From positions 1 to 38,141 of the forward strand of contig JANQES010000118.1 in NCBI GenBank assembly GCA_028278205.1: DNA of 38,141 bases, in the 5' to 3' direction. Below are positions 24,739 through 33,558 of the stretch, piece by piece; the stretch's first letter is position 1; each line of letters starts with the position of its first letter. The notes under the pieces were generated by a model. That model worked only from the letters and a program-made list of their open reading frames with translations, was not told the DNA's origin and did not search any database. The position numbers and the translations under genes were made by a program. This DNA is from Rhodothermales bacterium. Its GTDB lineage: Bacteria > Bacteroidota > Rhodothermia > Rhodothermales > Bin80.

Positions 24739-25263
24739 TTATTTCAGCCTGAAAGTGACGGGAATCGACATCTTCACTTTCACCGGTTTGCCGTCCAAGA
24801 TGCCCGGCTTAAACCGGGCCGGGCGAAGGACGCGCATGGCTTCTTCGTCGATCTCAGGACTGACGCTTTGCACCACGCGCAGATCCCGGATGTCGCCGTT
24901 CTCATCGACCACGAATTGCAAGATCACGCGCCCCTGGATCCTCACTTTCCGTGCCTTCTCCGGATAGCGAATTTTTAGCTGGATTCCCCTGAGCCCTCCG
25001 ATGAGTTCCGGCATCTGAATGACAGCTACCTCTAGCGTGTCGATCGCGGTTCCGAGGCTGTTGGTAGCCGTGAGGATGGCGGTGTGCGTCGTGGCGTTCT
25101 CGTAGGTGTGCCTCGGCTGGGCGGTGGTGCCGGTGTGGCCGTCGCCAAAGGCCCACGTGTACGAGATCGGTTTTTGCCCCTCCACCAGCGCCGTAAAGCG
25201 GGTCGATACATTACCGAAGTAGAAAACTACCCGAAAACCAAATTGATCGGCCCGTCCCGCCAT
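24739..25263 (-). CDS. PKD domain fused to TonB C-terminal domain, probably 5'-truncated
   Basis: 174 residues as written. The first half is a PKD domain (STRFTALVEGQKPISYTWAFGDGHTG...HTYENATTHTAILTATNSLG). The second half is a TonB C-terminal domain (IRYPEKARKVRIQGRVILQFVVDENGDIRDLRVVQSVSPEIDEEAMRVLRPARFKPGILDGKPVKV). There is no signal peptide, transmembrane anchor or proline-rich spacer, which a working TonB needs. The first 15 residues do not resemble a PKD start. It may be the 3' end of a larger protein or a chimera left by recombination. The neighbouring gene on the opposite strand is a TonB receptor, so loss of a partner is possible. Start uncertain. Confidence 0.7.
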   Translation of the reverse strand: MAGRADQFGFRVVFYFGNVSTRFTALVEGQKPISYTWAFGDGHTGTTAQPRHTYENATTHTAILTATNSLGTAIDTLEVAVIQMPELIGGLRGIQLKIRYPEKARKVRIQGRVILQFVVDENGDIRDLRVVQSVSPEIDEEAMRVLRPARFKPGILDGKPVKVKMSIPVTFRLK

Positions 25264-25343
25264 TCATCGATCCGAGCCGCCGTTCGTAGAAAAACGCGCA
25301 GCAGCCCGTGGCAGATGACGTACGCTACAGGTAGAAGAGGCTG

Positions 25344-27611
25344 ATGCCAGCCTGTTTTGCTCACGCTCAAACCGCCTGTCTCGTGCTGCTTCGCACCGTC
25401 TTTTGCTTCGTCCTCCTGCCTGGTTTAGCAGGATTCGCCCGGGCGCAGACGCCGGACCGGGCCGTCGTACGCGGCCGGGTCGTCGATGCCGCCGGAGACG
25501 GGATGCCGTTCGTCAACGTGTCTCTGGAGGGCACGACCGACGGGGCGGCGACGGACCGAAACGGTGCGTTTGCCTTTGCCACACGCCAGCAGGGGCGACG
25601 GCGCGTGCGTGCCACGATGATCGGCTACGAGCCGGCCCTGCGCGCGGTCGAACTCTCGCCCGGCGACACCGTCGTGGTGCGCCTCGTCCTCAAAGAGACC
25701 CTGCTGCGGCTCGAAGAAGCCGTCGTCACGGCCCAGGCCTACACGACCGGCGAGGCCGAGACGGTCACACTCAGCCCCCTGGAGGTCGTCACCACGCCCG
25801 GGGCTGCCGCCGACATTTTCCGGGCCATCCAGACGTTTCCGGGCGTGGCTGTGATCGACGAGGGGGCCGGCCTGTTCGTGCGCGGCGGCGACGTGACCGA
25901 GACCGTGACGCTGCTCGACCAGGCCACCGTCGTACATCCCTACAAGTACGAGTCGCCCACCGGCGGCGTCTTCGGCACGATACCGCCGTTTCTGGTGAGC
26001 GGGACGTACTTTTCCTCGGGCGGCTTCTCGGCACGTTATGGAGGCGCCCTCTCGGCGGTGCTGGCGATGGAGAGCCAGAACCTGCCGCCGAGGACAAGCT
26101 TCACCGCTAACGCCGGCCTGGCTGCGGCCTCGCTCAGCGCCGACGTGCCAGTCGCCTCCGGCAAGCTCGGCCTGCGCTTCTCCGGCAACCGCAGCTTCAC
26201 AGGCTTGCTCTTTCGCGTCAACGGGCAGCGCGAGGCCTTCACCAGGGTGCCGCAGGGCCTCGACGGCAATCTCAGCCTTGTCTTCCAGTATTCACCGACG
26301 GGCCGGCTCAAGCTGTTCAACTTCGTGAGCGACGACCAACTCGGCGTTCACGTCGCCGAACCCTCGTTCGACGGCGTCTATCAGGGCAAGACGACCAATT
26401 CGCTGCACAACCTCCAGTGGACGGAGGTCTTCGACAAGTGGCTCGTCCAGACCAGCCTGTCGATCAATCGCTATGCGGCGCAGCGCAGGCTCGGCAACCT
26501 CGACCTCCGGCCCGGCGACCGCACCCTCAAACTCCGCACCGACGTCGAACGCGGGCTCGGCACCCGTGCCCGGCTTGCCCTCGGCGGCGAGGTCGAGCGC
26601 ATCGCCAACACGTTTCGAGGCACCATCCCCCTCCAGGACGACGTCCTCGATCCTGAGGCCGCCGCGTACGTCCTCGACGAGGAATACACCGCCACGCGCG
26701 CGGGGGCCTACGCCGAGGTCGAATGGCAACCTTCGCGACGGATCGTCACGCGGGCCGGTCTGCGGACCGATTATCACGCCCCGGCCCGGCAGGCCGTCGT
26801 CGATCCGCGCCTTTCGTTCCAGGTTGCGTGGTCTAAAAACACACGCGCCTGGCTGGCCTGGGGGCTTTATCACCAGTTCCCGATGCCCTACCAGTACAAC
26901 CCGGAGAGCGGCAATCCGGCCCTGCGCGCCCAGCAGGCCCGGCATTACATAGCCGGGCTCCACCACGAGCGCGACCTGCTGACGCTGCGCGCAGAGGTCT
27001 ATTACAAGCCCTACCGCCGGCTGACCCTGCGCGCCGCCGAGGACAACCTGCGCAACACCGGGCGCGGACGGGCGCGCGGGGTAGACCTTTTTGCCAAGTA
27101 CGGCGCGTTCCTCCGCACGCGTTTCAACGGCTGGCTTGCTTACAGCTTCTTGCAATCGCGGCGCCTGCAAGTGCGGCATCGGGGCCGGGCGATCACGCAC
27201 GAGCAGGGGCCGTCGCCGTTCGACGTCACGCACAACCTCTCCGCCGTCGGCAAAGTGCGCGTGGTGGGCTTCCTGAGCGCCGGCCTGGGCCTGCGCTACG
27301 CCACCGGACGGCCCATTACGCCCGTCGTCGATGCAGTTGCCGTGGAAGGCCAGGATTATTACCTGCCCGTCGAAGGACCGGTGGGCTCGGAGCGGCTGCC
27401 CGCTTTCGCCAGGCTCGACGCCCAGGCGAGTTACTTCTATCCCTTTGGCGATGGCAGTTCCGCCACGTTTTACCTGGCCCTCTCCAACGTGCTCAACCGC
27501 GCCAACGTGATCGACTATGACTACACCGCCGATTACGCCGAGCGCACCGAACGCGCAACCCACTTCCGTCGCTCCGTCTATTTCGGTGTGACGGTTACGC
27601 TGAATCCCTGA
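25344..27611 (+). CDS. TonB-dependent receptor with CarboxypepD_reg-like domain (receptor 3)
   Basis: 755 residues from ATG 25344. Signal segment (LLRTVFCFVLLPGLAGFARAQ), CarboxypepD_reg-like domain (AVVRGRVVDAAGDGMPFVNVSLEGTTDGAATDRNG), plug (VVTTPGAAADIFRAIQTFPGVAVIDEGAGLFVRGGDVTETVTLLDQ, SARYGGALSAVLAMES) and barrel with a FYLALSNVLNRANVIDYDYTADY stretch near the end. It differs clearly from receptors 1 and 2: the plug lacks the VKGPYAL motif and has the RGG.....LLD form of the Bacteroidota group. It is followed 20 bp later by a TPR protein, then LytS and LytTR genes, so it may be a regulated nutrient-uptake unit. Substrate unknown. Confidence 0.92.
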   Translation: MPACFAHAQTACLVLLRTVFCFVLLPGLAGFARAQTPDRAVVRGRVVDAAGDGMPFVNVSLEGTTDGAATDRNGAFAFATRQQGRRRVRATMIGYEPALRAVELSPGDTVVVRLVLKETLLRLEEAVVTAQAYTTGEAETVTLSPLEVVTTPGAAADIFRAIQTFPGVAVIDEGAGLFVRGGDVTETVTLLDQATVVHPYKYESPTGGVFGTIPPFLVSGTYFSSGGFSARYGGALSAVLAMESQNLPPRTSFTANAGLAAASLSADVPVASGKLGLRFSGNRSFTGLLFRVNGQREAFTRVPQGLDGNLSLVFQYSPTGRLKLFNFVSDDQLGVHVAEPSFDGVYQGKTTNSLHNLQWTEVFDKWLVQTSLSINRYAAQRRLGNLDLRPGDRTLKLRTDVERGLGTRARLALGGEVERIANTFRGTIPLQDDVLDPEAAAYVLDEEYTATRAGAYAEVEWQPSRRIVTRAGLRTDYHAPARQAVVDPRLSFQVAWSKNTRAWLAWGLYHQFPMPYQYNPESGNPALRAQQARHYIAGLHHERDLLTLRAEVYYKPYRRLTLRAAEDNLRNTGRGRARGVDLFAKYGAFLRTRFNGWLAYSFLQSRRLQVRHRGRAITHEQGPSPFDVTHNLSAVGKVRVVGFLSAGLGLRYATGRPITPVVDAVAVEGQDYYLPVEGPVGSERLPAFARLDAQASYFYPFGDGSSATFYLALSNVLNRANVIDYDYTADYAERTERATHFRRSVYFGVTVTLNP

Positions 27612-27631
27612 TCTAATCTGCGAGACCTCCC

Positions 27632-28411
27632 ATGAGACCTCTGACTACGATGCTAACCCTGGCCGTCCTGTTCGGCCTGTTCGTGACCCTCCCGGCGCAG
27701 GCGCAAGACGCCGACTCGCTCATCCTCCAGGGCAAAGGCATGATGGCCGCCGGGCTCAGCGCAGCGGACCTCGACCAGATGCGTCAGGCCCGCGCGCTCT
27801 TCGAGCGGGCCACGGGCGACGAGAACCGGGCTGTCCTGGCCCATTACTACGTGGCCCGGGCCGATCACCACCTCGCCAACCTTCTCGCCGAGACCGACGA
27901 GGGCGCGGCTGCGGATCATCTCGACAGCGCTATCGAACACCTGAAGCAAGCCATCGCCCTGGAGGCCTCTGCCGAGGCGTACGCCCTGCTCTCTAGCGCC
28001 TACGGGCGAAAGATCGGCCTCAAGCCCATGATGGGCATGTTCCTCGGTCCCAAAGCCGGCAACGCCCTCAGCGAGGCCAAAGCGCTCGACCCCGACAACC
28101 CGCGCGTGGTCCTGACCGAGGCCATCAGCGACTTCAACACCCCGAAGATGTTCGGCGGCAGCAAAACGCGCGCGATGGTGGGTTTCCAGCGAGCGCTCGA
28201 CTTGTTCGCGCAAGAAGACATCACCGACCCGCTGCTGCCGAGTTGGGGCCGCGACGAAGCCTATGCCTGGCTGGGGATTGCGCATATGCAAAACGACGCG
28301 CGCGACGAGGCCCGCGCGGCCTTCGAGAAAGCGCTCGACGTCAACCCCGATTATGGATGGGTCAAGTACGTACTCTTACCCCGGCTCGATAACGCGGCGG
28401 GTTCAGAGTAA
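27632..28411 (+). CDS. Periplasmic TPR-repeat protein
   Basis: 259 residues with a signal peptide (MRPLTTMLTLAVLFGLFVTLPAQAQ). Helical repeats follow: ARALFERATGDENRAVLAHYYVARADHHLANLL, AIEHLKQAIALEASAEAYALLSSAYGRKIG, and a last TPR (AYAWLGIAHMQNDARDEARAAFEKALDVNPDYGW). It is 20 bp downstream of TonB receptor 3, so probably in the same operon and a partner at the outer membrane. No catalytic signature. Confidence 0.85.
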   Translation: MRPLTTMLTLAVLFGLFVTLPAQAQDADSLILQGKGMMAAGLSAADLDQMRQARALFERATGDENRAVLAHYYVARADHHLANLLAETDEGAAADHLDSAIEHLKQAIALEASAEAYALLSSAYGRKIGLKPMMGMFLGPKAGNALSEAKALDPDNPRVVLTEAISDFNTPKMFGGSKTRAMVGFQRALDLFAQEDITDPLLPSWGRDEAYAWLGIAHMQNDARDEARAAFEKALDVNPDYGWVKYVLLPRLDNAAGSE

Positions 28412-28443
28412 GTCGATGGGCCTGTTGTATATTGAAAAGGCCA

Positions 28444-28469
28444 TTGGATCCTTCCTTTGGATCCTTCCT
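28444..28469. repeat. Tandem 13-bp direct repeat upstream of the LytS gene
   Basis: TTGGATCCTTCCT occurs twice without a gap, ending 20 bp before the LytS start codon. LytTR-domain regulators bind pairs of direct repeats, so it may be a regulatory site. It could also affect translation of the kinase. Confidence 0.4.
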
Positions 28470-28489
28470 TCCACCGAAGATACGTCATC

Positions 28490-29623
28490 ATGACGGACAC
28501 GGTCGACACGGCGAAAGACGTACGCGCGGCGGGCCGAGGCGACCGGGCAGTTGCCTTCGTCGTCCCGAGGCCGACGATCACGTGGCGGGGCGTGGCGATG
28601 GCGGCCGGGCTGTGGCTGCTCTATGCCCTCCTGTATGCCGCGCTCATCACCAGGCAATCGGATACGGCCTTTGTTTACATCTTCGAGGGACAGGTTTATA
28701 GCAACCTCATCCTGGCGCTCTACAGCGCGCCGGTATGGTGGCTGACGGTGCGCGGGATGGACGACAGGCCGTGGACCTGGAAGATCGCGGCGCACCTGTT
28801 TCTGGCGCCGGCCTATGCCTGGGTGGGTCTTGAGAGCATCATGGCGCTCGTGCGCCTGTCGGCACCGGAGGCCGCCGTGCAGGAGGTTGAGTCGGCCACG
28901 CCGTGGATCTTCTTTAGCTACGTGACGATCTACGGGGTTCAGTTCGCCCTCTACCACGCCGTCCGATCGTTCCAGCGGCTGCGATGGCAAGAGCAGCAGG
29001 CGATGCAGTGGATGGTCCTGGCCCAGGAGCGGGAACTGGCCGCGCTCAAGGCGCAGGTCAATCCCCATTTTCTTTTCAACACCCTCAACGCGATCAGCGC
29101 CATGGTCAGGCGCGATCCGGAACAGGCGCGCGAGATGATTGCCCGCCTGGCCGAGATGCTGCGCTACGCCCTCGACAGCGCCAAACGCGATCAGGTCCCG
29201 CTCGGCGAAGATCTCCGCTTCGTGCGCGCCTACCTGGATCTGGAAGCGCACCGCTTCCCCGACCGGTTGGACGTCCGGTATGAGGTCGATCCGGAGGTGC
29301 TGGAAACCCCGGTGCCCCCGATCCTCTTGCAGCCGCTTGTCGAAAATGCGATTAAGCACGGCATCGCGCTGGACGAGCAGTGCGGTACCATCACGCTCCG
29401 CATTGCCGGCGCGGACGGCCGCGTGCATGTAAGCGTCGAAGACACGGGCCGGGGTGCCAACGGGCGGGCTCCTGCGGCCCCGGCGCCGGGCGGCATCGGG
29501 CTGAGCAACACCGAGGCGCGGCTGCGCCATCTCTTCGGGCCGGACCTCGCTTTCGAGGCCGGCCCCCAGCAGCCCCGCGGCTTCAAAGTGTCGTTCTCCA
29601 TACCTGGAGCGACGCCCGATTGA
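28490..29623 (+). CDS. LytS-type sensor histidine kinase (His_kinase family)
   Basis: 377 residues from ATG 28490 (MTDTVDTAKDV). Four hydrophobic segments occupy about residues 35-160 (AAGLWLLYALLYAALI; NLILALYSAPVWWL; IAAHLFLAPAYAWVGL; WIFFSYVTIYGVQFALY). The kinase core follows: AALKAQVNPHFLFNTLNAIS with the phospho-acceptor His, then ILLQPLVENAIKHGIA and GGIGLSNTEARLRHLFG of the ATP-binding domain. It should phosphorylate the LytTR regulator encoded 50 bp downstream. The sensor part lacks a recognisable ligand domain. Confidence 0.92.
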   Translation: MTDTVDTAKDVRAAGRGDRAVAFVVPRPTITWRGVAMAAGLWLLYALLYAALITRQSDTAFVYIFEGQVYSNLILALYSAPVWWLTVRGMDDRPWTWKIAAHLFLAPAYAWVGLESIMALVRLSAPEAAVQEVESATPWIFFSYVTIYGVQFALYHAVRSFQRLRWQEQQAMQWMVLAQERELAALKAQVNPHFLFNTLNAISAMVRRDPEQAREMIARLAEMLRYALDSAKRDQVPLGEDLRFVRAYLDLEAHRFPDRLDVRYEVDPEVLETPVPPILLQPLVENAIKHGIALDEQCGTITLRIAGADGRVHVSVEDTGRGANGRAPAAPAPGGIGLSNTEARLRHLFGPDLAFEAGPQQPRGFKVSFSIPGATPD

Positions 29624-29673
29624 TCAAAGCCGGCCCGGCGACCCTTTGAAAACCATTCTATCAAACAAAAATC

Positions 29674-30414
29674 ATGTCCGTTCGCGCCGTTATCGTAGAC
29701 GACGAGCCGCTGGCCCGCGATCTCATCCGGGAGTATCTCCAAGAGTATCCCGAGATCAGGGTGGTGGCCGAGTGTAGCAACGGGCGGCAGGCCATCGAGG
29801 CCATCAACACGCATGCGCCGGATCTGGTCTTCCTCGACGTGCAGATGCCCGGCCTGGGCGGCTTCGACGTGCTCGAAGCGCTCGACTATCCCCCCTATAT
29901 CATCTTCTCGACGGCCCACGACGATTTTGCCCTCCAGGCCTTCGAAACGGGCGCCGTCGATTACCTGCTCAAGCCCTATAACCGGGGTCGTTTTCGCAAG
30001 GCCGTCGAGCGCGTGTTGGAGCAGCACCGGCTCCGGCAGGACCCGTCGGAACGCCTCGCTGCGCTCCTTGAAGCCAGACAGACGCCCCATCTGGAACAGC
30101 TCTTTGTCCGCGACGGCGACAAGATCGTGCCCGTCCGGGCCGGCGACATCCTCTGGGTCGAAGCGGCCGGCGACTATTCGAAGCTCTACACCGAAGCGCG
30201 CAGCTACCTGTGCAACCTGGGCATCGGCGCCCTCGAAGCGCGGCTCGATCCGGCCCGCTTCGCCCGCGTCCACCGCTCGGCTTTGATCGCGCTCTCGGCC
30301 CTCGAACACCTCCTCAGCGACGGCGAAGGCGGCTACGTCGCCACGTTGCGCAACCGCGCCCAGGTGCGCGTGAGCCGCTCCTACGCGCCCAAGATCCGGG
30401 ATGCTATTCTGTAG
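29674..30414 (+). CDS. LytTR-family response regulator
   Basis: 246 residues. Receiver domain with acidic pocket IVDDEP, phospho-acceptor Asp55 in LVFLDVQMPGLGG, Thr in IIFSTAHDDFALQAFETGAVDYLLKPY and the KPY lysine. Then a LytTR DNA-binding domain from about residue 140 (LFVRDGDKIVPVRAGDILWVEAAGDYSKLYT, FARVHRSALIALSALE, RVSRSYAPKIRDAIL). The pair with the LytS kinase upstream is standard. Its targets likely include the TonB receptor operon that precedes it. The stop codon is within TAGGAGCGGCCTG, which resembles an inner part of the REP-like elements. Confidence 0.93.
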   Translation: MSVRAVIVDDEPLARDLIREYLQEYPEIRVVAECSNGRQAIEAINTHAPDLVFLDVQMPGLGGFDVLEALDYPPYIIFSTAHDDFALQAFETGAVDYLLKPYNRGRFRKAVERVLEQHRLRQDPSERLAALLEARQTPHLEQLFVRDGDKIVPVRAGDILWVEAAGDYSKLYTEARSYLCNLGIGALEARLDPARFARVHRSALIALSALEHLLSDGEGGYVATLRNRAQVRVSRSYAPKIRDAIL

Positions 30415-30669
30415 GAGCGGCCTGGCCTGTCTTCGCCGCATAGCGCATCGCAATCAGCCAGCGACGCAGGGATAGGTGTTCTCTAAAATGTTTCTCAATC
30501 AGCGCACCTTCCGCAATACAGGCTGTCTGCCGCCTGGAAGTTTTTCATCATGCGGAGATGTAGTTTGGGGGAAGCCTGACGAACCGTCGTGGTCTCCAAC
30601 TTCTTAAACCGAAGGTTATATTTCCAGAGACCCCATCAACAAAAAAAGAACAAGACCCACCTATCGGTA

Positions 30670-31257
30670 ATGAGCCTAAGATTCCTATTGATTCGGCGCC
30701 TGCAAGGCCTTGTCTGGAAACTGGCGAAAGCGCTCTACAGGCGATGGCCGGGCGGTGCAGGTACGCCCCAGCTCGCTACGCCGCGTCCCGGTGTCGCCCC
30801 CGATGCCGTCCCCCGCGCTCACCCGCCGAGCGTGCCCATAGGCCAGGAACAGGCCCGTAGCTTCATCACCGGGCTTCTCCAGCGCGGGGAGTATATTCTC
30901 ACCTTCCTTGTCACGTCGGTTGCCGCCGACTTTAGCGTCCACCTCATCCACGCGGTCAAAGAAGCGTTGCACCACAAACTCCAAGAAGCCCAGGACGGCA
31001 TCCTTGCCACCAAATGCGTTCACCCCCATACCGCCGCCGAGATCATTCTTCTCCTGGACGTTGCCTTCCTGCGCAGCTACCAGCACAGCACCGGCGCCTG
31101 GGACCTCGACGTGTTCCTGGCCTGGCTCTTCAGACGCTACGCGGAAACCATAGGGGAGCGCCAGGTCAGGGCAGCTTTCTTTCGCATGACCCGGCAGCAG
31201 CCCTACTGGGAACTCGACTCGTTCATCGACCAGGCCGGCGCGCGGATCTACGTCTGA
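30670..31257 (+). CDS. Protein of unknown function (195 residues)
   Basis: The start at ATG 30670 (MSLRFLLIRRLQGLVWKLAKALY) is a guess; GTG 30589 is possible but the added part is low quality. Basic N-terminal helix, a Pro/Ala linker (TPQLATPRPGVAPDAVPRAHPPSVPI), then a helical domain with two hydrophobic helices (LLQRGEYILTFLVTSVAADFSVHLIHAVKEALHHKL; TAAEIILLLDVAFLRSYQ) and WDLDVFLAWLFRRYAETIGERQV. It does not match a family I know. The linker region is different in composition, and the gene stands alone between the LytTR gene and a convergent HhH-GPD gene. Confidence 0.6.
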   Translation: MSLRFLLIRRLQGLVWKLAKALYRRWPGGAGTPQLATPRPGVAPDAVPRAHPPSVPIGQEQARSFITGLLQRGEYILTFLVTSVAADFSVHLIHAVKEALHHKLQEAQDGILATKCVHPHTAAEIILLLDVAFLRSYQHSTGAWDLDVFLAWLFRRYAETIGERQVRAAFFRMTRQQPYWELDSFIDQAGARIYV

Positions 31258-31386
31258 TCTTCGATCATGCAGAGCGGGATCGCAAAGACGCCGATGGGAA
31301 CAGATTGGACTGCATCTCAGATGACATCAAAGGGCAGGTCAAGGCACTTGAGGATAAATAAACGTCAGAGTCGACGGCTAAAATGG

Positions 31387-31941
31387 CTATTTCAGACCAT
31401 CTTCTCCCGAAAAATCGCGATAGCCGAAGTAGTGGAGCACGTACTTCATCTTGGCGGCTTTGCCCACGCCGAAGCCGGGCAGCCGCCGGAGGCGCTTCTC
31501 GATGACAGAGAAAGCGACGCCGTCGTTCCAGAGCCGGGCGGCATCGCCGTCATACTCGTCGGTCAGGATACAGGCGACGGCGCGCGTCTGGTCGGCCATC
31601 TTGTTGGTGAAGCGGTGGATGGCGGGCTTTTGGGCGAACACCTCGCGCAGGGCCTCAGGATCCATCGCCGCGAGTTTTTTCAGGTCGAGGTGGCCGAGGC
31701 GGTCGCGGAGGCGGTGGGGGCCGGTAAAGGCATATTCGGCGCGCACCCGCTGATCGTAGAGCAGGCCGAGCAACGCCGCGTTGGCGTCCCGGCGCAGGTA
31801 ATCGTCGGCTTCGAGGTCGCCGGTGAAGGTGCCTTCGTCCTTGAACCGATCCAACATCCGCACGAGCCCGCCGTCGAAGTGGCTGTAGTCGAGATGGATG
31901 ATTTCGATTTTGGATTTTAGATTTTGGATTTTGGATTGCAT
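31387..31941 (-). CDS. HhH-GPD family protein (DNA glycosylase-like)
   Basis: 184 residues if it starts at ATG 31941. Residues 1-12 (MQSKIQNLKSKI) are translated from a GGATTTT/AAAATCC heptamer array, so the start is doubtful; ATG 31857 (MLDRFKDEGTF) is an alternative. Conserved parts: TFTGDLEADDYLRRDANAALLGLLYDQRVRAEYAFTGPHRLRDRLGHLD, AMDPEALREVFAQKPAIHRFTNKMADQTRAVA and the helix-hairpin-helix LRRLPGFGVGKAAKMKYVLHYFG. These match the uncharacterised HhH-GPD family of short proteins. The catalytic Lys/Asp of true glycosylases is not evident at the usual place, so activity is open. Confidence 0.85.
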   Translation of the reverse strand: MQSKIQNLKSKIEIIHLDYSHFDGGLVRMLDRFKDEGTFTGDLEADDYLRRDANAALLGLLYDQRVRAEYAFTGPHRLRDRLGHLDLKKLAAMDPEALREVFAQKPAIHRFTNKMADQTRAVACILTDEYDGDAARLWNDGVAFSVIEKRLRRLPGFGVGKAAKMKYVLHYFGYRDFSGEDGLK

Positions 31942-32062
31942 GGTTGGCATAGCTTTTCAGTAAACGAGGACGCCTGGCTGGTCGGCAAAGGCACGGCTTT
32001 TTCGATTGTTGGATTCCGTGGAAGTAAACAATCCAAAATCCAAAATCTAAAATCCAAAATCG
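31905..32062. repeat. Heptamer hairpin (GGATTTT / AAAATCC) between cysS and the HhH-GPD gene
   Basis: Left CGATTTT, GGATTTT, AGATTTT, GGATTTT (31905-31932). Right AAAATCC, AAAATCT, AAAATCC, AAAATCG (32035-32062). The left arm codes for the start of the HhH-GPD frame; the right arm codes for the last residues (DFGF) and stop codon of cysS. The loop is about 100 nt. Confidence 0.85.
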
Positions 32063-33558
32063 CTTTTCCTTCGCCACTTCGTGCCCTCCGGCGTATCCAT
32101 CACCTCGATGCCGAGGGCGTCGAGTTCGTCGCGGATGGCGTCGGCGCGGGCGTAGTCTTTGGCTTTTCGGGCGGCTTTGCGTTCGGCCAGGAGCGCTTCG
32201 ACTTGTTCGGCCAGCGGATCGACCTCGGCGTCGGGGGTGGTCGTTTCGGTTTCGTGATAGACGATGCCCAGGAGCGCGTTGATCTGGTCGAGCCAGGCGC
32301 GCGCGGCGCGGGCCGAGGCGCCGTTGAGGTGGTCCTTCATGCCGTTGATGAGCTTGACGCCGTCGAGCGCGGCGGCGATGGCTGCCGGCGTGTTGAGGTC
32401 GTCGAGCATGGCGTCGAGAGCGCGGGCGTAGATGGCGTCGAGGCGAGGGCCGATGCGGTCGTCGCCCGGCGCCTCCTCGGCGGCGATGCGGTCTACGTGA
32501 GCGAGCGCATCGCGGAACCGCTGCACGTGGCGCGCGCTGTCGCGGAGTGTGGCGAAGGTAAAGTTGTACGGTTTTCGATACTGGCCGGCGATCAGCGCCA
32601 GGCGCAGCGCCAGTGGATCGACGCCGCGCCCGCCTTCGCTTTCGGGCGCTACCAGATCGCGCACCGTATAGTAATTGTTGAAGCGCTTCGACATCTTCTC
32701 GCCCTCGACCTGCAAAAAGCGCGTGTGCGCCCAGTGGCGAGCGAACGGCTTGCCGGTGAGGCTCTCGGCCTGCGCGATCTCGCATTCGTGATGCGGGAAG
32801 ATCAGATCTTCGCCGCCGGTGTGCAGGTCGATCTCTTCGCCCAGATACGCCTGCGCCATCACCGAGCATTCGATGTGCCATCCGGGGAAACCCCAGCCCC
32901 ACGGGCTGTGCCATTGCATCAGGTGGGTGGGATCTTTCTTCCAGAGCGCAAAGTCGCGCGCATCTTTTTTTTGCTCATCGACCACCACGTCGCGGACGGC
33001 CTGTTCGAGGTCGGTGGCGGCTTCGTTGCCCGAGAGTTTACCGTAGACCGGGAAGCTCGGCACCGAGAAATAGATGCCCTGCCCGGTCTCGTAGGCATGC
33101 CCTCGTTCGATGAGTTGCTCGACGGCGCGGATCTGCTCGCGGATGTGTTCGGTGGCGCGAGGCCGGACGTCCGGCTCGCGCAGGTTGAGCGTGTGCCAGT
33201 CGTCGAGGAGAGCGCCGGCGTAGTACCGGGCGAGATCCCAGACGTTGGCAAAACGCTCGCCTTCTTTCGACCGGAGCGCCTTGGCCATGCGGTCTTCGCC
33301 CGAAGGATCGGTAAAGTCATCCTCCGTCAGATGACCCACGTCGGTGATGTTGGTGACGTAGGTGGTCTTCCAGCCGATGGCGTGCGCGGTGCGGAGGATC
33401 AGGTCGGCGGTGAGGAACGAACGGAAGTTGCCGATGTGCGCGTACGAATAGACCGTCGGGCCGCATCCATAGAAACGCAGGTGGCCGGGTTCGAGCGGCG
33501 CCAGGGCATCGACCCGGCGGGTGAGGGTGTTGTAGAGGGTAAATGATTTATCGGTCAT
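32047..33558 (-). CDS. cysS: Cysteinyl-tRNA synthetase
   Basis: 503 residues. Class I signatures: HIGH box as AHIGNF at residue 40, preceded by Cys32 of the zinc site (FYGCGPTVYSYAHIGN); KMSKS as EKMSKRF; zinc ligands also in HIECSVMAQAYLG and HTGGEDLIFPHHECEIAQAE. It attaches Cys to tRNA-Cys. The ATG (33556-33558) lies inside a GGTCATG heptamer of the array at 33553, and the stop with four C-terminal residues (DFGF) lies in another array, so both ends are set by repeats. No Shine-Dalgarno site precedes the start. Confidence 0.97.
   Translation of the reverse strand: MTDKSFTLYNTLTRRVDALAPLEPGHLRFYGCGPTVYSYAHIGNFRSFLTADLILRTAHAIGWKTTYVTNITDVGHLTEDDFTDPSGEDRMAKALRSKEGERFANVWDLARYYAGALLDDWHTLNLREPDVRPRATEHIREQIRAVEQLIERGHAYETGQGIYFSVPSFPVYGKLSGNEAATDLEQAVRDVVVDEQKKDARDFALWKKDPTHLMQWHSPWGWGFPGWHIECSVMAQAYLGEEIDLHTGGEDLIFPHHECEIAQAESLTGKPFARHWAHTRFLQVEGEKMSKRFNNYYTVRDLVAPESEGGRGVDPLALRLALIAGQYRKPYNFTFATLRDSARHVQRFRDALAHVDRIAAEEAPGDDRIGPRLDAIYARALDAMLDDLNTPAAIAAALDGVKLINGMKDHLNGASARAARAWLDQINALLGIVYHETETTTPDAEVDPLAEQVEALLAERKAARKAKDYARADAIRDELDALGIEVMDTPEGTKWRRKSDFGF

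Noticed and set aside
28501..28560. Zinc protease or transporter start upstream of the LytS membrane segments
   Set aside because: Only a short hydrophilic N-terminal tail is seen; the membrane segments and kinase core follow directly.
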